Position numbers and translations under genes: made by a program
From: Euzebya sp.
Lineage (GTDB): Bacteria > Actinomycetota > Nitriliruptoria > Euzebyales > Euzebyaceae
Direction of reading: 5' to 3'
Length of the DNA stretch: 51,076 nt
NCBI RefSeq assembly: GCF_964222135.1
Contig: NZ_CAXQBR010000098.1
Coordinates: 1 to 51,076, forward strand
The notes under the pieces: model-generated
Database searches by the model: none
Told to the model about the DNA's origin: nothing
The model's input: only the letters and a program-made list of their open reading frames with translations
Part shown: positions 8,389-17,146 of the stretch, one piece after another
Numbering within the stretch: position 1 is the stretch's first letter
How the letters are laid out: each line of letters begins with the position of its first letter

Positions 8389-9327
8389 TCACTGCGCCAG
8401 CGGGTTGGGCGCGTTGAGGACCTGGAAGATGACGAACAGGGCCAGTCCGGCGATCCCGAGCAGGAAGACGATCGGCGCGATGATGCGGTTCGGGACCGGC
8501 TTGGTGGAGAGCACCTCGACCGGGAGGGGTTCGGGCTCCTCCTCGAGGTCCTCGCGGATGCGCTCCGCGCGGGCGAACGCCTCGGCCCTGGTCTGCATCT
8601 GAGCGGTGTCGCCGAGCGGCGACCGGATCCGCTCGGGCTCGGGAAGGTAGGTCTCGTGCGGTGCCGGATCGGCCGGAGCGGCGCTCGCCGGGGTGGGGTC
8701 GGCCGGGGCTGCGTCGGCCGGGGCTGCGTCGGCCGGGGCGTGGGCGGCGACGGCCCGCGAGGCGACGGCGATCCGCTCGACCAGCTCGGCGAGCGCCTGC
8801 TCGGCCTTGCGGACCATCCGCTCGGCGCGGTCGTGCTCGCCGCTGATCACGCGGACGCGCACCTCGCCGTAGACGTGCCCGACCGCCCGCCAGTAGTTCT
8901 TGACGGCCTTGACCAGCGCCCGGCGCTGCCGGGCCTCGAGGCTCGAATCCCCCTCCGCCTCGTCGAGAGGTGCCCGGGCGTACTGGGCGCGGCTGGCCGT
9001 CGCGCAGTCCGCCGCTGCACGCCCGGCGACTGCGGCGTCGCCCTCCCTGCCCCGCAGCACCTGGTCGCAGAGCGCAGCCGCGGTCGTGCGCGGCCGACCC
9101 GCCCCGAGCGGCCCGATCGCCGCCCAGAACGACGCGGTCAGCGACGGGAGCCCCGGGAGGTCCTGACGGGCCCACATCGTGAACTGCTGCGTGACCCGCT
9201 CGGGCTCCCGGCCGAGCAACCGCTTGGCGGCGAAGCCCAGTCCGGCGAGGTTCAACGCCTCCAGGTGCGCGGCGACGTCGGCCGGCCCGGGACCTGCCGA
9301 GGCGCGCGGGGTGTCGGCCACGCTCAC
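8389..9327 (-). CDS. Unknown protein with C-terminal membrane anchor
   Basis: I do not recognise this 312-residue protein. The first 180 residues are an alpha-helical domain rich in Ala, Arg and Glu. Residues about 185-220 form an Ala/Pro/Asp-rich linker containing the repeated peptide PADAA, and one hydrophobic helix near residues 280-303 would anchor it in the membrane, leaving a cytoplasmic domain. The start is a GTG whose GTGA overlaps the valS stop codon, which marks translational coupling; a longer start at 9429 would run through the 18-bp repeat and is less likely. Position between valS and folC may mean only co-transcription. Confidence 0.75.
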   Translation of the reverse strand: MSVADTPRASAGPGPADVAAHLEALNLAGLGFAAKRLLGREPERVTQQFTMWARQDLPGLPSLTASFWAAIGPLGAGRPRTTAAALCDQVLRGREGDAAVAGRAAADCATASRAQYARAPLDEAEGDSSLEARQRRALVKAVKNYWRAVGHVYGEVRVRVISGEHDRAERMVRKAEQALAELVERIAVASRAVAAHAPADAAPADAAPADPTPASAAPADPAPHETYLPEPERIRSPLGDTAQMQTRAEAFARAERIREDLEEEPEPLPVEVLSTKPVPNRIIAPIVFLLGIAGLALFVIFQVLNAPNPLAQ

Positions 9328-11996
9328 CCGTCCTGGACCTTCGACGAGCTCTGGACCTTCGACGAGCTCTGGACCTTCGACAGGAGCTCGTCGAGCTGGG
9401 TCTCCAGCTTCTGGATCGCCGCCGTCCACTCCTCGGCCTTGCGGCGCTCGGCATCGACCACCGCGTCGGGGGCCTTCGCGACGAACGACTCGTTCGCGAG
9501 CTTGCCCTCCGCTCGCCGCAGCTCCCCGCGGGCCTGCTCGAGCTCGCCGCGCAGCCGGTCGAGCTCCTCGGAGGGGTCGACGATTCCCTCGAGGGACACG
9601 TAGACCTCGGCCCCGGCGGCGAGGACCTTGCCGACCAGGCCGTCGGGCGCGGCGTCGGCGAAGCGCAGATCCTCGACGCCGGCCAGCCGGCAGATGCCGT
9701 CACCACCGGCCTCGAGCGGCTCCCGCGCGGCGTCGCCGCACACCACGGTCACCCGGATCGGGTGCTTCGGCGACATGCCGTACTCCGCCCGCAGCGTCCG
9801 CAGCTCGGTGACGACCTGCTGCACCGCGGCGAAGGCGGCCTCCGCGTCGGGGTCGGTCCCCCGGTCGGCGGCGGGCCAGGCCGCGCGGATCAGCGCGGTG
9901 TCGGTGTCGTCGGGCGTCAGGCCGTGCAGACCGCGCCACAGCGCCTCGGTCACGAACGGCATGATCGGGTGGAGGAGCCGCAGCGACCGGTCGAGCACGG
10001 TGACGAGGACCTGGGCGCACGCCCGGTCGTCGCGCAGCTTGGCGAGCTCGAGGTACCAGTCGGCGAACTCGTCCCACACGAAGTGGTACAGCCCCCGGGC
10101 GGCTGGGGCGATGTCGTGGGCGTCGTAGGCGGCGTCCGCCTCGGCCCGGGCCGCTTCGAGGCGGCTCAGGATCCAGCGGTCCTCGATGCGCAGCTCGTCG
10201 TCGGCCGGCAGCCCATCCGCGGGCGTGACGTCGCCGGCGCGGTCGGCCACCAGCCGGGCCGCGTTCCACAGCTTGTTGGCGAAGCGACGTCCGCCCTCGA
10301 CCCACTCCTCGGCCATGGGGACGTCCTGGCCGGGAGGGGCCGCGCGGAGGAGCGCGAACCGGAGGGCGTCCGCGCCGTAGCGGTCGATCAGCACCAACGG
10401 GTCGATGACGTTCCCGAAGGACTTCGACATCTTCTTGCCGGTGGCGTCACGGACGAGCCCGTGGTTGACGACGGTGCGGAACGGCACCTCGCCGTGGACC
10501 CACAGGCTGATCATCAGCATGCGGGAGACCCAGAAGGTGTTGATGTCGTACCCGGTGACGAGGACGTCGGTCGGGAACCAGGTCGCCAGCTCGGCGGTGT
10601 CCTCGGGCCAGCCCAGGGTCGTGAAGGGCCACAGCTGGCTCGAGAACCACGTGTCGAGGACGTCCTCGTCCTGGTGGGTCAGGCCCAGCTCGGCGATCTG
10701 CTCCTCGGTCGGGTCCTCGCGCAGGACGTGGATGCCACCGTCCGCGTCGTACCAGGCGGGGATGCGGTGGCCCCACCACAGCTGACGGGAGATGCACCAG
10801 TCGTGCAGGTTCTCCAGCCAGTCGAGGAAGCCCTTGGTGTTGCGCTCGGGCACGAACACCGTGCGGCCCTCGCGGACCGTATCGATGGCCGTCGCGGCCA
10901 GCGGGCCGACGTCGACGAACCACTGGTCGGACAGGCGTGGCTCGATCGGGACGTTGGTCCGCGAGGAGTGGCCCACGGAGTGGCGGTGCGGCTCGATCTT
11001 GACGAGCAGCCCGCGGGTCTCGAGGTCGGCCTGGATCGCCTTGCGGGCGTCGAAGCGGTCCATCCCCTCGTACGGGCCGCCGTTCGCGTTGATGACCGCG
11101 TCGTCGGTCATCACGTCGATCATCGGCAGGTCGTGGCGGACCCCGATGTCGTAGTCGTTGGGGTCGTGGGCCGGCGTGACCTTCACCGCGCCGGTCCCGA
11201 AGGCCGGGTCGACGTGGGCGTCGGCGATGACGGGGATCTCCCGCTCGACGAAGGGCACCACGACGGTCTGGCCGATGAGGTCGCGGTAGCGCTCGTCGTC
11301 GGGGTGCACGGCGACCGCGGTGTCGCCGAGCATCGTCTCGGGCCGCGTGGTGGCGACCACGACCCCCTCGCCACCGTCCGCGGCCGGGTAGCGCATGTGG
11401 GTCATCGTCCCGTCGACCTCGACGTGGTCGACCTCGATGTCGCTCAGCGCCGTGCTGGCCTTCGGGTCCCAGTTGATCAGCCGGTTGCCCCGGTAGATCA
11501 GACCGGCGTCGTACAGGTCGCAGAAGACCTTGCGGACCGCCGCGGACCGCGGCTCGTCGAACGTGAACGCCTCGCGCTCCCAGTCGCAGCTGGCCCCCAG
11601 GCGGCGCAGCTGGGTCAGGATCGTGCCGCCGGACTGCTCCCGCCACTCCCACACCCGCTCGACGAACGCCTCGCGCCCGAGGTCGTGGCGGGTCCGCCCC
11701 TCGGCTGCCAGCTGCCGCTCGACCACCGTCTGGGTGGCGATCCCCGCGTGGTCGGTGCCGGGCAGCCACACCGCGTTCCGGCCCTGCATCCGCGCGCGGC
11801 GGATGAGCACGTCCTGGATGGTGTTGTCGAGCGCGTGACCGATGTGGAGGGATCCGGTGACGTTCGGCGGGGGGATGACGATCGCGTACGGCTCGCCGTC
11901 GTCATCCGGCTCGGCGTGGAACAGCCCGTTGTCCGCCCACCACGCGTACAGCTCGGACTCGAGGGCCGTCGGGTCGTAGCTCTTCGGCAGGTCCAT
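9324..11996 (-). CDS. valS: Valyl-tRNA synthetase
   Basis: ValS charges tRNA-Val with valine and edits threonine. The 890-residue product is a class Ia synthetase with the HIGH motif in NVTGSLHIGHALDN near residue 45, the editing (CP1) domain with TTRPETMLGD near 215, the KMSKS motif in GKKMSKSFGN near 520, an anticodon-binding helical domain, and the C-terminal valine-type coiled coil at about 805-870. The extreme C-terminus is unusual: the peptide SSSKVQ is repeated because an 18-bp DNA repeat has entered the end of the gene. The stop codon overlaps the start of the next gene. Confidence 0.98.
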   Translation of the reverse strand: MDLPKSYDPTALESELYAWWADNGLFHAEPDDDGEPYAIVIPPPNVTGSLHIGHALDNTIQDVLIRRARMQGRNAVWLPGTDHAGIATQTVVERQLAAEGRTRHDLGREAFVERVWEWREQSGGTILTQLRRLGASCDWEREAFTFDEPRSAAVRKVFCDLYDAGLIYRGNRLINWDPKASTALSDIEVDHVEVDGTMTHMRYPAADGGEGVVVATTRPETMLGDTAVAVHPDDERYRDLIGQTVVVPFVEREIPVIADAHVDPAFGTGAVKVTPAHDPNDYDIGVRHDLPMIDVMTDDAVINANGGPYEGMDRFDARKAIQADLETRGLLVKIEPHRHSVGHSSRTNVPIEPRLSDQWFVDVGPLAATAIDTVREGRTVFVPERNTKGFLDWLENLHDWCISRQLWWGHRIPAWYDADGGIHVLREDPTEEQIAELGLTHQDEDVLDTWFSSQLWPFTTLGWPEDTAELATWFPTDVLVTGYDINTFWVSRMLMISLWVHGEVPFRTVVNHGLVRDATGKKMSKSFGNVIDPLVLIDRYGADALRFALLRAAPPGQDVPMAEEWVEGGRRFANKLWNAARLVADRAGDVTPADGLPADDELRIEDRWILSRLEAARAEADAAYDAHDIAPAARGLYHFVWDEFADWYLELAKLRDDRACAQVLVTVLDRSLRLLHPIMPFVTEALWRGLHGLTPDDTDTALIRAAWPAADRGTDPDAEAAFAAVQQVVTELRTLRAEYGMSPKHPIRVTVVCGDAAREPLEAGGDGICRLAGVEDLRFADAAPDGLVGKVLAAGAEVYVSLEGIVDPSEELDRLRGELEQARGELRRAEGKLANESFVAKAPDAVVDAERRKAEEWTAAIQKLETQLDELLSKVQSSSKVQSSSKVQDG
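9334..9383. repeat. 18-bp tandem repeat at the end of valS
   Basis: TGGACCTTCGACGAGCTC occurs at 9334-9351 and 9352-9369, and a partial third copy follows at 9370. It encodes the SSSKVQ repeats of ValS on the minus strand. The core resembles the CCTTCGAC(A/G)AGCTC family of small dispersed repeats that I know from many bacterial genomes. Confidence 0.8.
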
Positions 11997-12005
11997 GGGC
12001 CGTGC

Positions 12006-12011
12006 AGTGTA
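12006..12011 (-). promoter_or_regulatory. -10 box of valS
   Basis: The minus strand reads TACACT nine bases before the valS ATG, so the 5' leader would be at most two or three bases. Confidence 0.45.
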
Positions 12012-12022
12012 TGGGCGGTGAG

Positions 12023-12028
12023 TACCTT
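12023..12028 (+). promoter_or_regulatory. -10 box of the M50 protease gene (leaderless)
   Basis: TACCTT stands six bases before the ATG at 12035. This supports that ATG as start and a leaderless transcript, divergent from valS across 38 bases. Confidence 0.5.
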
Positions 12029-12034
12029 GGCCCC

Positions 12035-13297
12035 ATGCGTGGCCTGACCTTCCGCCTCGGCGGCATCCCCGTGCGGGTCGATGCGACCTTCTGGATCATC
12101 ATGGGGCTGTTCGGGGTCCAGCGGGCCACCGTCCGCGGGTCCCTCGACGTGGTCGTGGTCGTCGAGTGGATCGCGCTCGTCTTCGTCGGGATCCTGGCCC
12201 ACGAGCTCGGCCACGCCATCGCGTTCCGCGGCTTCGGGCGCCAGCCGTCGATCACCCTCCACGGGATGGGCGGGCTGACGAGCGCGTCGGGGCGGCTCAC
12301 CCCCGGCCGCCGGCTGGTGTCGACCCTCGCCGGTCCCGGTGTGGGCTTCGCGCTCGGCGGCATCGTGCTGCTCGCCCAGCGGACCGGCCTGTGGTCCCTG
12401 CCGCGCCTCGATGACGTCGGGGTGGCCGAGCTGATGCGGCTCGCACTGTCCGCCCCCTTCATCGCGGACATCCAGATCAGCGAGCTGATCTTCCTCGACC
12501 TCCTGTTCATCAACGTCGGCTGGGGCCTGTTGAACCTCGTCCCGCTGCACCCCCTCGACGGCGGGCAGTCCCTCGAGGCGCTGCTCGACGTGCTCAAGGT
12601 GAAGGCCGCGAAGACGGTGACCTCCGCCGTCGGTGTCGTCGTCGCGGCCGGCATCGGCGTCTGGGCCCTGCAGCGCCAGCAGATCTTCCTGCTGCTGATC
12701 ATGGTCTTCCTCGGCCTCGCGAACGTCCGGCGGCTGAGCGCGATCAACCGGCCGGCCCCGGCCGCAACCCAGGGCCCCGCGGAGGGTGGCGAGGACCTCG
12801 GCCCCCACCTGCAGCACGCGATGCGCCTGGCCGACCAGGCGCTGCAGCAGGGCCGTGAGGACGAGGCGGTCGAGCTGCTCGCCCAGGAGCACCGGTACCG
12901 GCCGACGCCGGCCAGCGCGCGCATGTACCTGGCGGTGCTGGCCCGGACGCGGCGCTACGGCGACCTCGAGCAGGCCCTCGGCGAGGCTGGCGGACGCCTG
13001 GACGCCGGCACCCTCGCGAACGCCGGCGCGGCCCTGGTGGCGGGCGGCCGGTACGAGTCGGCGTTGCGGGCGGCCGAGGCGGCGTGGAACGCCGACGGGG
13101 ACACCGACTGGCGCCCCGCCGTGACGGCGGCGGCCGCCCGCGCCGGGTTGCGGGACGTCGACGGTGCGGTGCGGTGGCTCTACACCGCCGCGGACCGCGG
13201 CTGGGCGGACCGGCGACGGCTGGAGACCGATCCGATCTTCGCCGAGGTCCGCGCCGACCCGCGGCTGCCGCAGGTGCTCGACCGGATGGGGGCCTGA
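12035..13297 (+). CDS. Site-2-type zinc metalloprotease (M50 family) with C-terminal helical repeats
   Basis: A 420-residue intramembrane protease. The zinc motif is HELGH with His56, Glu57 and His60 inside a membrane helix, and the third ligand motif is HPLDGG with Asp at about 174. Four to five further hydrophobic helices surround them up to about residue 240. There is no PDZ domain, as in the SpoIVFB/Rip3 class. Residues 260-420 are soluble and TPR-like (Ala/Leu-rich helix pairs), which suggests partner binding on the cytoplasmic side. S2P enzymes usually cleave membrane-bound anti-sigma factors or signal peptides; the substrate is unknown. A start 33 bases upstream is possible but the -10 box favours 12035. 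Confidence 0.9.
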   Translation: MRGLTFRLGGIPVRVDATFWIIMGLFGVQRATVRGSLDVVVVVEWIALVFVGILAHELGHAIAFRGFGRQPSITLHGMGGLTSASGRLTPGRRLVSTLAGPGVGFALGGIVLLAQRTGLWSLPRLDDVGVAELMRLALSAPFIADIQISELIFLDLLFINVGWGLLNLVPLHPLDGGQSLEALLDVLKVKAAKTVTSAVGVVVAAGIGVWALQRQQIFLLLIMVFLGLANVRRLSAINRPAPAATQGPAEGGEDLGPHLQHAMRLADQALQQGREDEAVELLAQEHRYRPTPASARMYLAVLARTRRYGDLEQALGEAGGRLDAGTLANAGAALVAGGRYESALRAAEAAWNADGDTDWRPAVTAAAARAGLRDVDGAVRWLYTAADRGWADRRRLETDPIFAEVRADPRLPQVLDRMGA

Positions 13298-13378
13298 GCC
13301 CGCGGTCGCCTGCCGGTCGATGACCCCGGGTGGTCGATGGCTCTGGTGGGCAGCCGCTCCGAGCGGTAGAACCGGGAC

Positions 13379-13801
13379 ATGAGCATCCACGAGCCGACCA
13401 TCGCCCCCGACCGGGACCACGACGGCAGCCTCCACGGGGGTGGGGGCAACGCGGTGGCGCTCGATGCGGATCTGCTCCCCGAGGAGTTCCCCGACGACCG
13501 TCCCCTCGCGGCCCGCGAGTACGGCATCACCGAGGCCGAGCAGGCCCGCCGGGAGTCCCTCGACCGGCGGCTGCGGCGGGAGGAGCCCGAGGACCTGCCG
13601 GTGGGCGCCCGGGACGACGACGAGTCGCCGGACCTGCTGAGCGACGGCGACGACGACGGGCACGACCTCGTCAAGGACCTCACCGCGCTGCGCGCCCGCT
13701 GGGACGCCGATCGCGACGACTCCGGCCAGCCGCGCAGCCCGCGGTCGGCGGAGGAGGACGCCGTCCACGTCGTCGACGAGCCCGACCTGCTCGACGACTG
13801 A
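13379..13801 (+). CDS. DUF5709-like acidic protein, copy 1
   Basis: A 140-residue, strongly acidic and probably disordered protein. The family signature is the block EEFPDDRPLAAREYGITEAEQ followed by ESLDRRLRREEPE, which matches actinobacterial DUF5709 proteins of unknown function. The C-terminal half is Asp/Glu-rich and ends in a stretch naming no domain. A paralogue lies 580 bases downstream, with the same block order. The start ATG is preceded at the same distance by a GGTANNAC element in both copies, which hints at common control, perhaps by a stress sigma factor; that is inference. Confidence 0.78.
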   Translation: MSIHEPTIAPDRDHDGSLHGGGGNAVALDADLLPEEFPDDRPLAAREYGITEAEQARRESLDRRLRREEPEDLPVGARDDDESPDLLSDGDDDGHDLVKDLTALRARWDADRDDSGQPRSPRSAEEDAVHVVDEPDLLDD

Positions 13802-13802
13802 G

Positions 13803-14345
13803 GTGGCCGCGGCCCGACCCCCCGTCAGGATCGGTCCGCCCACGGCGGAGGACGAGGACGCGTTCCTCGAGGCGGTGGCGCACAGCCGCGGGGCGCACCA
13901 CCCGTGGGTCAGCCCACCGGCGACCGCCGAGGCGTTCCGCGCGTACATCGCCCGTCGCGACGACCGCAACCGGTCGTACCTGATCCGCGCGGACGAGCCG
14001 GACGGCGAGCTGGTCGGTGTGGTCAACGCCAACGAGATCGTCCGCGGGGCGTTCCTCTCCTGCTACCTCGGCTACTACGGGTTCGCGCCGGCAGCGGGGC
14101 GCGGCCTCATGACCATCGGCCTGCGCCTGGTCCTCGACGACCTGTTCGGTCCGGTCGGCCTGCACCGGGTCGAGGCCAACATCCAGCCGGCGAACGCCCG
14201 GTCGATCGCCCTCGTGCGGCGCCTGGGGTTCCGGAAGGAGGGCTTCAGCCCCGACTACCTGCGCATCGCCGGCGCATGGCGGGACCACGAGCGCTGGGCC
14301 CTCCTCTCCCACGAGCACGGGCGCGCCCTGCCACCACCAGCCTGA
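13803..14345 (+). CDS. GNAT N-acetyltransferase (RimJ/RimL type)
   Basis: A 180-residue acetyl-CoA-dependent acetyltransferase of the RimJ/RimL group. It has the central strand GVVNANEIVRG, a helix with GRGLMTIGLRLVLDDLFGPVGLHRVEA that binds CoA through the GRG turn near residue 98, and the closing motif NARSIALVRRLGFRKEGF. These groups acetylate N-termini of ribosomal proteins or small amines; the substrate cannot be named. The GTG start is one base after the stop of the upstream DUF5709 gene, so the two are coupled. Confidence 0.9.
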   Translation: MAAARPPVRIGPPTAEDEDAFLEAVAHSRGAHHPWVSPPATAEAFRAYIARRDDRNRSYLIRADEPDGELVGVVNANEIVRGAFLSCYLGYYGFAPAAGRGLMTIGLRLVLDDLFGPVGLHRVEANIQPANARSIALVRRLGFRKEGFSPDYLRIAGAWRDHERWALLSHEHGRALPPPA

Positions 14346-14382
14346 CGTGTCGTCGGGCACCGCCACGGGGTACGACGCTCAC

Positions 14383-14847
14383 ATGAGCGACTTCGACCCG
14401 ACCGTCACCGACGACGTCGTCGACGACACCGACCAGCCAGGCGAGCGCCTCGACGCCGACAAGGTGCCGACGGAGTTCCCGGACCGCCCGACCGCCTCGT
14501 TCGAGCACGGCACGACCGCCCGCGAGATGGCGGAGGGGGAGTCGCTCGACGACCGGCTCTCACGCGAGCTGCCCGATGACGCCGGCGCAGCGCGGACCCC
14601 CGCCGAGGACACGCCCGCGGTGCCGCTCCAGGACGACGCCGACGACGACGGCCTCGACCGGGAGAAGGACCTCGTGGCCGAGTCCCCGGTCGCCGAGCCC
14701 CACGTCGACGACACCGGCCAGCCCACCGCCCCGGTCGCCGCCGAGGAGGCCGCCATCCGGCCCGAGGCCACCGACGACGTGCCCGGCACCACCGAGCACG
14801 AGGTCATCCGACGCGAGGACGACCTCGAGCGTCCCACCGACGTCTGA
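14383..14847 (+). CDS. DUF5709-like acidic protein, copy 2
   Basis: A 154-residue acidic protein that shares with copy 1 the core of FPDRP followed by FEHGTTAREM and ESLDDRLSRELPD. The remaining two thirds are Asp, Glu, Pro and Ala-rich and look disordered. A GTG 36 bases upstream is also open, but the ATG at 14383 gives the same MSxxEP/DFDP-like opening as copy 1 and the same GGTANNAC element before it. The function of the family is unknown; the pairing around an acetyltransferase is a tandem duplication or a small stress-related unit. Confidence 0.75.
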   Translation: MSDFDPTVTDDVVDDTDQPGERLDADKVPTEFPDRPTASFEHGTTAREMAEGESLDDRLSRELPDDAGAARTPAEDTPAVPLQDDADDDGLDREKDLVAESPVAEPHVDDTGQPTAPVAAEEAAIRPEATDDVPGTTEHEVIRREDDLERPTDV

Positions 14848-14860
14848 ACCCCCACTGGCG

Positions 14861-14975
14861 ATGGATTCGACATCCCGCTGCGCGTGACCGTGTCACAGGT
14901 GGGGCGCGCGACCACACCTGAGGTCACAGTGACCTCCTGAGCGTGACCCGTCAGCCCCGGCGGTGTCGAGTCCAT
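14861..14975. promoter_or_regulatory. Nested palindromes between convergent genes
   Basis: An outer inverted repeat pairs 14861-14872 with 14964-14975 (one mismatch in 12). Inside lie CAGGTG/CACCTG arms and a perfect 15-base palindrome AGGTCACAGTGACCT at 14931-14945. It may act as a bidirectional terminator or a protein-binding site. Confidence 0.4.
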
Positions 14976-15027
14976 CCCGGGGGGGGTCCGCGCCGGCGGG
15001 TGCGCAGACGCGGCTGCGCCGGTCCTC

Positions 15028-15044
15028 ACCCTCCCCCTGAGGGT
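15028..15044 (-). terminator. Hairpin at the clpX stop codon
   Basis: ACCCTC and GAGGGT form a six-base stem with a 5-base loop immediately after, and touching, the clpX stop. There is no T tract, so termination would be of the weak or Rho-assisted kind. Confidence 0.4.
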
Positions 15045-16327
15045 TACGCCGAGCGGCGGCGCTGCTCGAGCTCCTTCGCGGGCACGAGCGTCGGGTTGGC
15101 CTTCTCGCGGACGACCTCGCCGGTGATGATCACCTGCGAGACGTCGGTCATCGAGGGCACCTCGTACATCGTGTTGAGGAGCACCTCCTCGAGGATGGCC
15201 CGCAGGCCGCGCGCACCGGTGCCGCGGAGGATCGCCAGGTCGGCGATCTCCTCGAGGGCGTCGTCGGTGAACTCGAGCTCGACCCCGTCGAACTCGAACT
15301 GCTTCTGGTACTGCTTGACCAGCGCGTTCTTCGGCTCGGTCAGGATCTGGATGAGCGCCTCGCGGTCCAGCTTCGACACGTTCGTCACCACCGGCAGGCG
15401 GCCGACGAACTCGGGGATCAGACCGAACTTGAGCAGGTCCTCGGGCAGCACCTCGGCGTGGAGGGCGCTCGGGTCCTGGTCGTCGGCGACCGCGATGTCC
15501 GCGCCGAACCCGACGACGGTCCGGCCGAGGCGGCGCTCGATGATGTCCTCGAGGCCGGCGAACGCGCCGCCGCAGATGAACAGCACGTTCGTGGTGTCGA
15601 TCTGGATGAACTCCTGGTGGGGGTGCTTCCGCCCGCCCTGGGGCGGCACGCTCGCCACCGTGCCCTCGAGGATCTTCAGGAGCGCCTGCTGGACGCCCTC
15701 ACCGGACACGTCCCGCGTGATCGAGGGGTTCTCGGACTTCCGGGCGATCTTGTCGACCTCGTCGACGTAGATGATCCCCGTCTCGGCCTTCTTGACGTCG
15801 AAGTCCGCCGCCTGGATCAGCTTCAGGAGGATGTTCTCGACGTCCTCCCCGACGTAGCCGGCCTCGGTCAGCGCGGTCGCGTCGGCGATGGCGAACGGCA
15901 CGTCGAGCAGGCGGGCGAGGGTCTGGGCCAGCAGGGTCTTGCCCGAGCCGGTCGGGCCGAGCATCAGGATGTTCGACTTCGCGATCTCGACGTCACCGGA
16001 CTTCGACCCGGCACCCGGCCGGGTGCCGCTGGCGGCGCGGATGCGCTTGTAGTGGTTGTAGACCGCGACGGCGAGCGTCCGCTTCGCCGGGTCCTGGCCC
16101 ACCACGTAGCCGTTGAGGAACTCGAAGATCTCCCGCGGCTTGGGGAGGTCCCCCGACGCCACCTCGGGCGTCTCGGCGAACTCCTCCTCGATGATCTCGT
16201 TGCAGAGGTCGATGCACTCGTCGCAGATGTAGACCCCGGGCCCGGCGATGAGCTTCTTGACCTGCTTCTGGGTGTGCCCGCAGAAGGAGCACTTCAGCAG
16301 GTCGCCCCCTTCGCCGAACTTGGCCAT
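15044..16327 (-). CDS. clpX: ATP-dependent Clp protease ATP-binding subunit ClpX
   Basis: ClpX is the hexameric AAA+ unfoldase that feeds substrates to ClpP. The 427-residue product has the N-terminal C4 zinc-binding domain (CSFCG near residue 14 and CDECIDLC near 36), Walker A GPTGSGKT near 121, Walker [10 protein letters not shown] near 184, and the [18 protein letters not shown] sensor region. Length and motif order are standard. It lies downstream of clpP on the same strand with 146 bases between them, which is enough for its own promoter. Confidence 0.98.
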   Translation of the reverse strand: MAKFGEGGDLLKCSFCGHTQKQVKKLIAGPGVYICDECIDLCNEIIEEEFAETPEVASGDLPKPREIFEFLNGYVVGQDPAKRTLAVAVYNHYKRIRAASGTRPGAGSKSGDVEIAKSNILMLGPTGSGKTLLAQTLARLLDVPFAIADATALTEAGYVGEDVENILLKLIQAADFDVKKAETGIIYVDEVDKIARKSENPSITRDVSGEGVQQALLKILEGTVASVPPQGGRKHPHQEFIQIDTTNVLFICGGAFAGLEDIIERRLGRTVVGFGADIAVADDQDPSALHAEVLPEDLLKFGLIPEFVGRLPVVTNVSKLDREALIQILTEPKNALVKQYQKQFEFDGVELEFTDDALEEIADLAILRGTGARGLRAILEEVLLNTMYEVPSMTDVSQVIITGEVVREKANPTLVPAKELEQRRRSA

Positions 16328-16473
16328 CGCGCTCTGTCCCTCTCGATCTCGTGATCAGCCGCTGCCCGTCCGGGACCGGCCGGCGCCATCGTAACGCCGT
16401 CGTGTGTCACGCCGATGGCCCGAACGACGGTTTCTCCCTCTGATCGGCCGACGCACCCCCCGTGTGAGGGGTC

Positions 16474-17094
16474 CTACATCATGCTCCGCTCGCCCTGCTC
16501 CGCGCGGGAGGCGAGGACGCGGTCGACGATGCCGTACTCGACGGCCTCCTGGGCGTTCATGATGAAGTCGCGGTCGGTGTCCTCGGTGATCTTCTCCTTG
16601 GGCTGACCCGTGGAGGTGGCGAGGATCTCGTCGAGCAGGTCCCGGATCCGCTGGACCTCGCGGGCGGCGATCTCGATGTCGGTGGACTGGCCCTCCGCAC
16701 CGCCGTGGGGCTGGTGGATCAGCACGCGCGCGTGCGGCAGCGCGAAGCGCTTGCCCTTCTCCCCCGCCGCGAGCAGGATCGCCGCCGCCGACGCGGCCTG
16801 GCCCATGCAGATCGTCGACACCTTCGGCTTGATGAAGGTCATCGTGTCGTAGATGCCGAGGGCGCTGGTGACCGACCCGCCCGGGGAGTTGATGTACAGG
16901 TTGATGTCCTTCTCGGGGTCCTCGCCCTCCAGGTGGAGGAGCTGGGCCATGATCAGGTTCGCGATCTCGTCGTTGATCGGCGTGCCGAGGAAGATGATCC
17001 GGTCCTTGAGCAGCCGCGAGTAGATGTCGAACGCCCGCTCGCCGCGGTTCGTCTGCTCGATGACGGTCGGGACGACGTAGCTCGAGATGTCCAA
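16474..17094 (-). CDS. clpP: ATP-dependent Clp protease proteolytic subunit ClpP
   Basis: ClpP is the tetradecameric serine protease core. The 206-residue product has the catalytic Ser102 in MGQAASAA, His127 in VLIHQPHGG and the Asp in the DTDRDFIM segment. No ATG is available before the conserved N-terminus; a TTG at 17094 with an AGGAG element eight bases upstream gives the expected first residues [14 protein letters not shown]. It is transcribed away from the gene at 17147, with only 52 bases between start codons. The usual tig-clpP-clpX order is interrupted by that gene. Only one clpP copy is in the window, whereas many actinobacteria have two. Confidence 0.96.
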   Translation of the reverse strand: MDISSYVVPTVIEQTNRGERAFDIYSRLLKDRIIFLGTPINDEIANLIMAQLLHLEGEDPEKDINLYINSPGGSVTSALGIYDTMTFIKPKVSTICMGQAASAAAILLAAGEKGKRFALPHARVLIHQPHGGAEGQSTDIEIAAREVQRIRDLLDEILATSTGQPKEKITEDTDRDFIMNAQEAVEYGIVDRVLASRAEQGERSMM

Positions 17095-17146
17095 GGGGCT
17101 CGCTCCTGGCGGTGGTCGGCGAGTCGCCACGATAGCGTCGCCGCCC

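Noticed and set aside
13680-14366. Minus-strand frame opposite the GNAT gene
   Set aside because: The composition is that of a shadow, and the plus strand shows an intact GNAT motif set.
17118-17137. ClgR operator between clpP and the gene at 17147
   Set aside because: CGC and GCG are seven bases apart here, whereas the ClgR consensus I know has five; no second site supports it.
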